7,165 nt of DNA from Streptomyces katrae (lineage in GTDB: Bacteria > Actinomycetota > Actinomycetes > Streptomycetales > Streptomycetaceae). The stretch spans positions 1 through 7,165 of the forward strand of contig NZ_JZWV01000515.1 of NCBI RefSeq assembly GCF_000966975.1, given 5' to 3'. The notes beneath the pieces were generated by a model, which searched no databases, was not told where the DNA came from, and saw only the letters and a program-made list of their open reading frames with translations. Shown here one piece after another: positions 5,210 to 7,165 of this stretch. The translations under genes and the position numbers were made by a program. Every line of letters begins with the position of its first letter. Within the stretch, counting starts at the first letter, position 1.

Positions 5210-6454
5210 TCAAAGGGGCAACGTGACACGCATCACCAGGCCGCCGCCCTCGCGCGGGGTCGCCAGGATGCGGCCGCCGTGTGCGCGCGCCACAGAGCGC
5301 GCGATGGACAGGCCGAGGCCCACACCCTTGTCGCTGCCCGTTCGCTCCGTACGCAGCCGTCTGAAGGGCTCGAAGAGGTTGTCCACCTCGTACGCGGGAA
5401 CCACGGGACCCGTGTTCGAGACGAGCAGCACCGCCTGGCCGTGCTGGACCTCGGTCGTGACCTCCACCCAGCCGCCCTCCGGCACGTTGTACCGGACGGC
5501 GTTCTGCACCAGGTTGAGGGCGATCCGCTCCAGCAGCACGCCGTTGCCCTGGACCACGGCCAGGGCGCGCTCGCCGCGGATCTCCACGCCCTTGGCCAGT
5601 GCCTCCCCGCGTGCCTGGTCGATGGCGCGCGAGGCCACCTCCGCGAGGTCGACCGGCTTGCGCTCCACGATCTGGTTCTCGCTGCGGGCCAGCAGCAGCA
5701 GGCCCTCGACCAGCTGCTCGCTGCGCTCGTTGGTGGCCAGCAGCGTCTTGCCCAGCTGCTGGAGCTCCACCGGCGCACCGGGATCGGACAGGTGGACCTC
5801 CAGCAGCGTCCGGTTGATGGCCAGCGGGGTCCTCAGCTCGTGCGAGGCGTTGGCCACGAACCGCTGCTGGGCCGTGAAGGCCCGCTCCAGGCGGTCCAGC
5901 ATCTCGTCGAAGGTGTCGGCGAGCTCCTTCAGCTCGTCGTCCGGCCCGTCCAGCTCGATCCGCCGGGTCAGGTCGGAGCCGACCACCCGGCGGGCGGTGC
6001 GGGTGATCTTCCCCAGCGGCGAGAGCACCCGGCCGGCCATCGCGTAGCCGAAGGCGAAGGCGATCACGCTCAGGCCCATGAGGGCCATCAGCGAGCGGCT
6101 GAGCAGGTCGTCCAGCGCGTGCTTGCGCTGGTCGAGGATGCACTGCCCGATCGCCGCGTTGAACTGCTCGATCGACTGGTCGATGCCCACCCCGGGGCAG
6201 GTGCTGCTGGAGACCTCCACCTTCTGGCCGCCCACGATCTTGAACGGGAGCGCGTTGCCCTCCCGCAGGGCCTGGGCGGCCAGCAGGTAGATGATCGACA
6301 GCAGCAGGATCCCGGCGATCAGGAACATGCCGCCGTAGAGCAGGGTGAGCCGTATCCGGATGGTCGGCCGCAGCCAAGGGAAAGGACCCTCGGGCTGGCC
6401 GGGGTCCCAGGTCGGTTTGGGTGGCGCCGGTGGCGGCGAGGGGGTCGCGGCCAT
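5210..6454 (-). CDS. cutS: Two-component sensor histidine kinase CutS
   Basis: This 414-residue membrane sensor kinase partners CutR; the length equals that reported for Streptomyces CutS. A proline-rich cytoplasmic N-terminus (1-30) is followed by membrane segment 1 (about 34-60) and a compact extracytoplasmic domain (61-117) with exactly two cysteines, C86 (SSSTCPG) and C105 (AIGQCIL). Then come membrane segment 2 (about 120-140), a HAMP linker (141-193), and the HisKA helix with phospho-accepting H205 in NASHELRTP. The ATPase domain has an N-box LNLVQNAVRYN (N318), a G1 box VSNTGP and a G2 box KGVGLGLSIARSVARAHGG. G1 has Asn (347) where Asp is usual, a variant I believe occurs in actinobacterial kinases. 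The start ATG lies 4 nt after the cutR stop, so the two are co-translated. The paired cysteines suggest sensing of envelope redox or disulfide state, as proposed for CutRS in secretion stress (recalled). Confidence 0.95.
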   Translation of the reverse strand: MAATPSPPPAPPKPTWDPGQPEGPFPWLRPTIRIRLTLLYGGMFLIAGILLLSIIYLLAAQALREGNALPFKIVGGQKVEVSSSTCPGVGIDQSIEQFNAAIGQCILDQRKHALDDLLSRSLMALMGLSVIAFAFGYAMAGRVLSPLGKITRTARRVVGSDLTRRIELDGPDDELKELADTFDEMLDRLERAFTAQQRFVANASHELRTPLAINRTLLEVHLSDPGAPVELQQLGKTLLATNERSEQLVEGLLLLARSENQIVERKPVDLAEVASRAIDQARGEALAKGVEIRGERALAVVQGNGVLLERIALNLVQNAVRYNVPEGGWVEVTTEVQHGQAVLLVSNTGPVVPAYEVDNLFEPFRRLRTERTGSDKGVGLGLSIARSVARAHGGRILATPREGGGLVMRVTLPL

Positions 6455-6458
6455 CGGG

Positions 6459-7112
6459 TCAGATCCGGTAGCCGGAGCCGGGGACGGTCACGATGACGGG
6501 CGGCTCGCCCAGCTTGCGGCGCAGGGTCATGACCGTGACCCGGACCACGTTGGTGAAGGGGTCGGTGTTCTCGTCCCAGGCCTTCTCCAGCAGCTGCTCG
6601 GCGGAGACCACGGTCCCCTCACTGCGCATGAGCACCTCCAGCACCGCGAACTCCTTGGGCGCCAGCTGCACCTCCCGGCCCTCGCGGAACACCTCACGCC
6701 GGTTGGGGTCCAGCTTGATCCCGGCCCGCTCCAGCACCGGCGGCAGCGCCACGGTCGTCCGCCGGCCCAGGGCGCGGACGCGGGCGGTCAGCTCGGTGAA
6801 GGCGAAGGGCTTGGGAAGGTAGTCGTCGGCCCCCAGCTCCAGGCCCTCCACGCGGTCGCTGACGTCGCCGGAGGCGGTCAGCATGAGGACGCGGGTGGCC
6901 ATGCCGAGTTCGATGATCTTCCGGCAGACGTCGTCCCCGTGCACCAGCGGAAGGTCCCGGTCGAGCACGACCACGTCGTAGTCGTTCACCCCGACGCGCT
7001 CCAGGGCCGCGGCGCCGTCGTACACGACGTCCACGGCCATGGCCTCCCGGCGCAGGCCCGTGGCCACCGCATCGGCGAGCAGCTGCTCGTCCTCGACGAC
7101 GAGTACGCGCAC
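6459..7112 (-). CDS. cutR: Two-component response regulator CutR (OmpR/PhoB family)
   Basis: This 217-residue response regulator is the cytoplasmic DNA-binding partner of CutS. The receiver domain (1-115) has the acidic pocket E7-D8, phospho-accepting D51 in VVLDRDLP, T79 in MLTASG and K101 in PKPF, so it should be phosphorylation-competent. A winged-helix output domain (about 125-217) contains LAPKEFAVLEVLMRSEGTVV, EKAWDENTDPFTNVVRVTVMTLRRKL and the wing VPGSGYRI. The start is taken as GTG 7112-7110 (VRVLVVEDE) because GAAGGAAGG precedes it at correct spacing and the length equals the known CutR. The in-frame upstream GTG at 7157 would add an implausible CPQECPRG leader made of the tandem DNA repeat. 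CutR of S. lividans was first described in connection with copper-related and antibiotic phenotypes; later work links CutRS to secretion stress (recalled). Confidence 0.95.
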   Translation of the reverse strand: MRVLVVEDEQLLADAVATGLRREAMAVDVVYDGAAALERVGVNDYDVVVLDRDLPLVHGDDVCRKIIELGMATRVLMLTASGDVSDRVEGLELGADDYLPKPFAFTELTARVRALGRRTTVALPPVLERAGIKLDPNRREVFREGREVQLAPKEFAVLEVLMRSEGTVVSAEQLLEKAWDENTDPFTNVVRVTVMTLRRKLGEPPVIVTVPGSGYRI

Positions 7113-7135
7113 GTCGTTTCCTTCCTTCGAGCCCC

Positions 7136-7159
7136 GAGGGCACTCCTGAGGGCACACCT
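7136..7159. repeat. Two tandem 12-bp direct repeats upstream of cutR
   Basis: GAGGGCACTCCT (7136-7147) and GAGGGCACACCT (7148-7159) differ at one position. They sit 24-47 bp before the cutR GTG, between a possible -10 (CAATAC, minus strand, at the window edge) and the ribosome site. They may be an autoregulatory site for an OmpR-family protein; the promoter itself is cut off by the window edge. Confidence 0.6.
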
Positions 7160-7165
7160 GTATTG

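Noticed and set aside
4893..5229. Small open frames on both strands in the cutS-DUF4193 interval (97 codons each)
   Set aside because: No ribosome sites, no domain, and they cross the hairpins and the cutRS terminator. Composition does not look like the neighbouring genes.
5279..6496. Plus-strand open frame of 405 codons and a minus-strand frame of 424 codons at 5103-6377
   Set aside because: Both shadow cutS. Only the 414-codon minus frame carries HisKA and HATPase motifs.
1..7165. CRISPR array, transposon, phage attachment site or defence system
   Set aside because: No spaced identical repeats, no transposase, integrase or tRNA, and no defence-type domain. Gene content is ordinary chromosomal core.

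Overview
The window looks like conserved core chromosome of a Streptomyces or close relative. Base composition is very G+C-rich, coding genes strongly prefer G/C at third positions, GTG starts are common, and several actinobacterial-only families (DUF3710, DUF3093, DUF4193) occur together with a CutRS-type two-component system. No insertion sequence, phage gene, CRISPR array, tRNA or rRNA was seen. All genes are on the minus strand except the DUF3093 gene.

Layout from the right edge in the direction of minus-strand transcription. (1) cutR-cutS (7112 to 5210) is a complete response-regulator/sensor-kinase pair separated by 4 nt. It ends in a strong hairpin terminator at 5165-5205. (2) A 384-bp gene-free interval (4826-5209) is rich in inverted repeats, including a perfect TGTGATCGATCACA palindrome, and carries the likely promoter of the next gene. 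(3) A small DUF4193 zinc-ribbon protein (4825-4529) is followed after 9 nt by a hypothetical, EcsC-like protein (4519 to about 3582). The C-terminal reading frame of that second protein appears shifted by one base, so its frame stays open for 882 codons into dut. (4) A plus-strand DUF3093 membrane protein (3059-3532) converges on it over a short junction holding four tandem 9-bp repeats. (5) Divergent from DUF3093 runs a tightly packed three-gene unit: a PaaI-type hotdog thioesterase (3000-2416), dut (2416-1871, overlapping by 1 nt) and a DUF3710 protein (1869-1102, 1-nt gap). It ends in a hairpin at 1041-1072. (6) A short promoter region with two perfect 11-bp tandem repeats precedes kdpD (932 to beyond the left edge), of which only the first 310 codons are present.

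Functionally, the centre is the DUF3710-dut-DUF3093-DUF4193 neighbourhood that is also recognisable in mycobacteria (from memory, M. tuberculosis Rv2696c to Rv2699c). Two extra genes, the thioesterase and the EcsC-like protein, are interleaved here. dUTPase keeps uracil out of DNA. The roles of the DUF proteins are not established from sequence. Two envelope-sensing signalling systems flank this block: CutRS, whose extracytoplasmic domain has a single pair of cysteines, and KdpD, the potassium/turgor sensor. The most useful leads are the probable frameshift, the structured interval between cutS and DUF4193 with its palindrome, the direct repeats upstream of cutR and kdpD, and the possible leaderless start of the thioesterase. 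No clearly new multi-gene system is visible.
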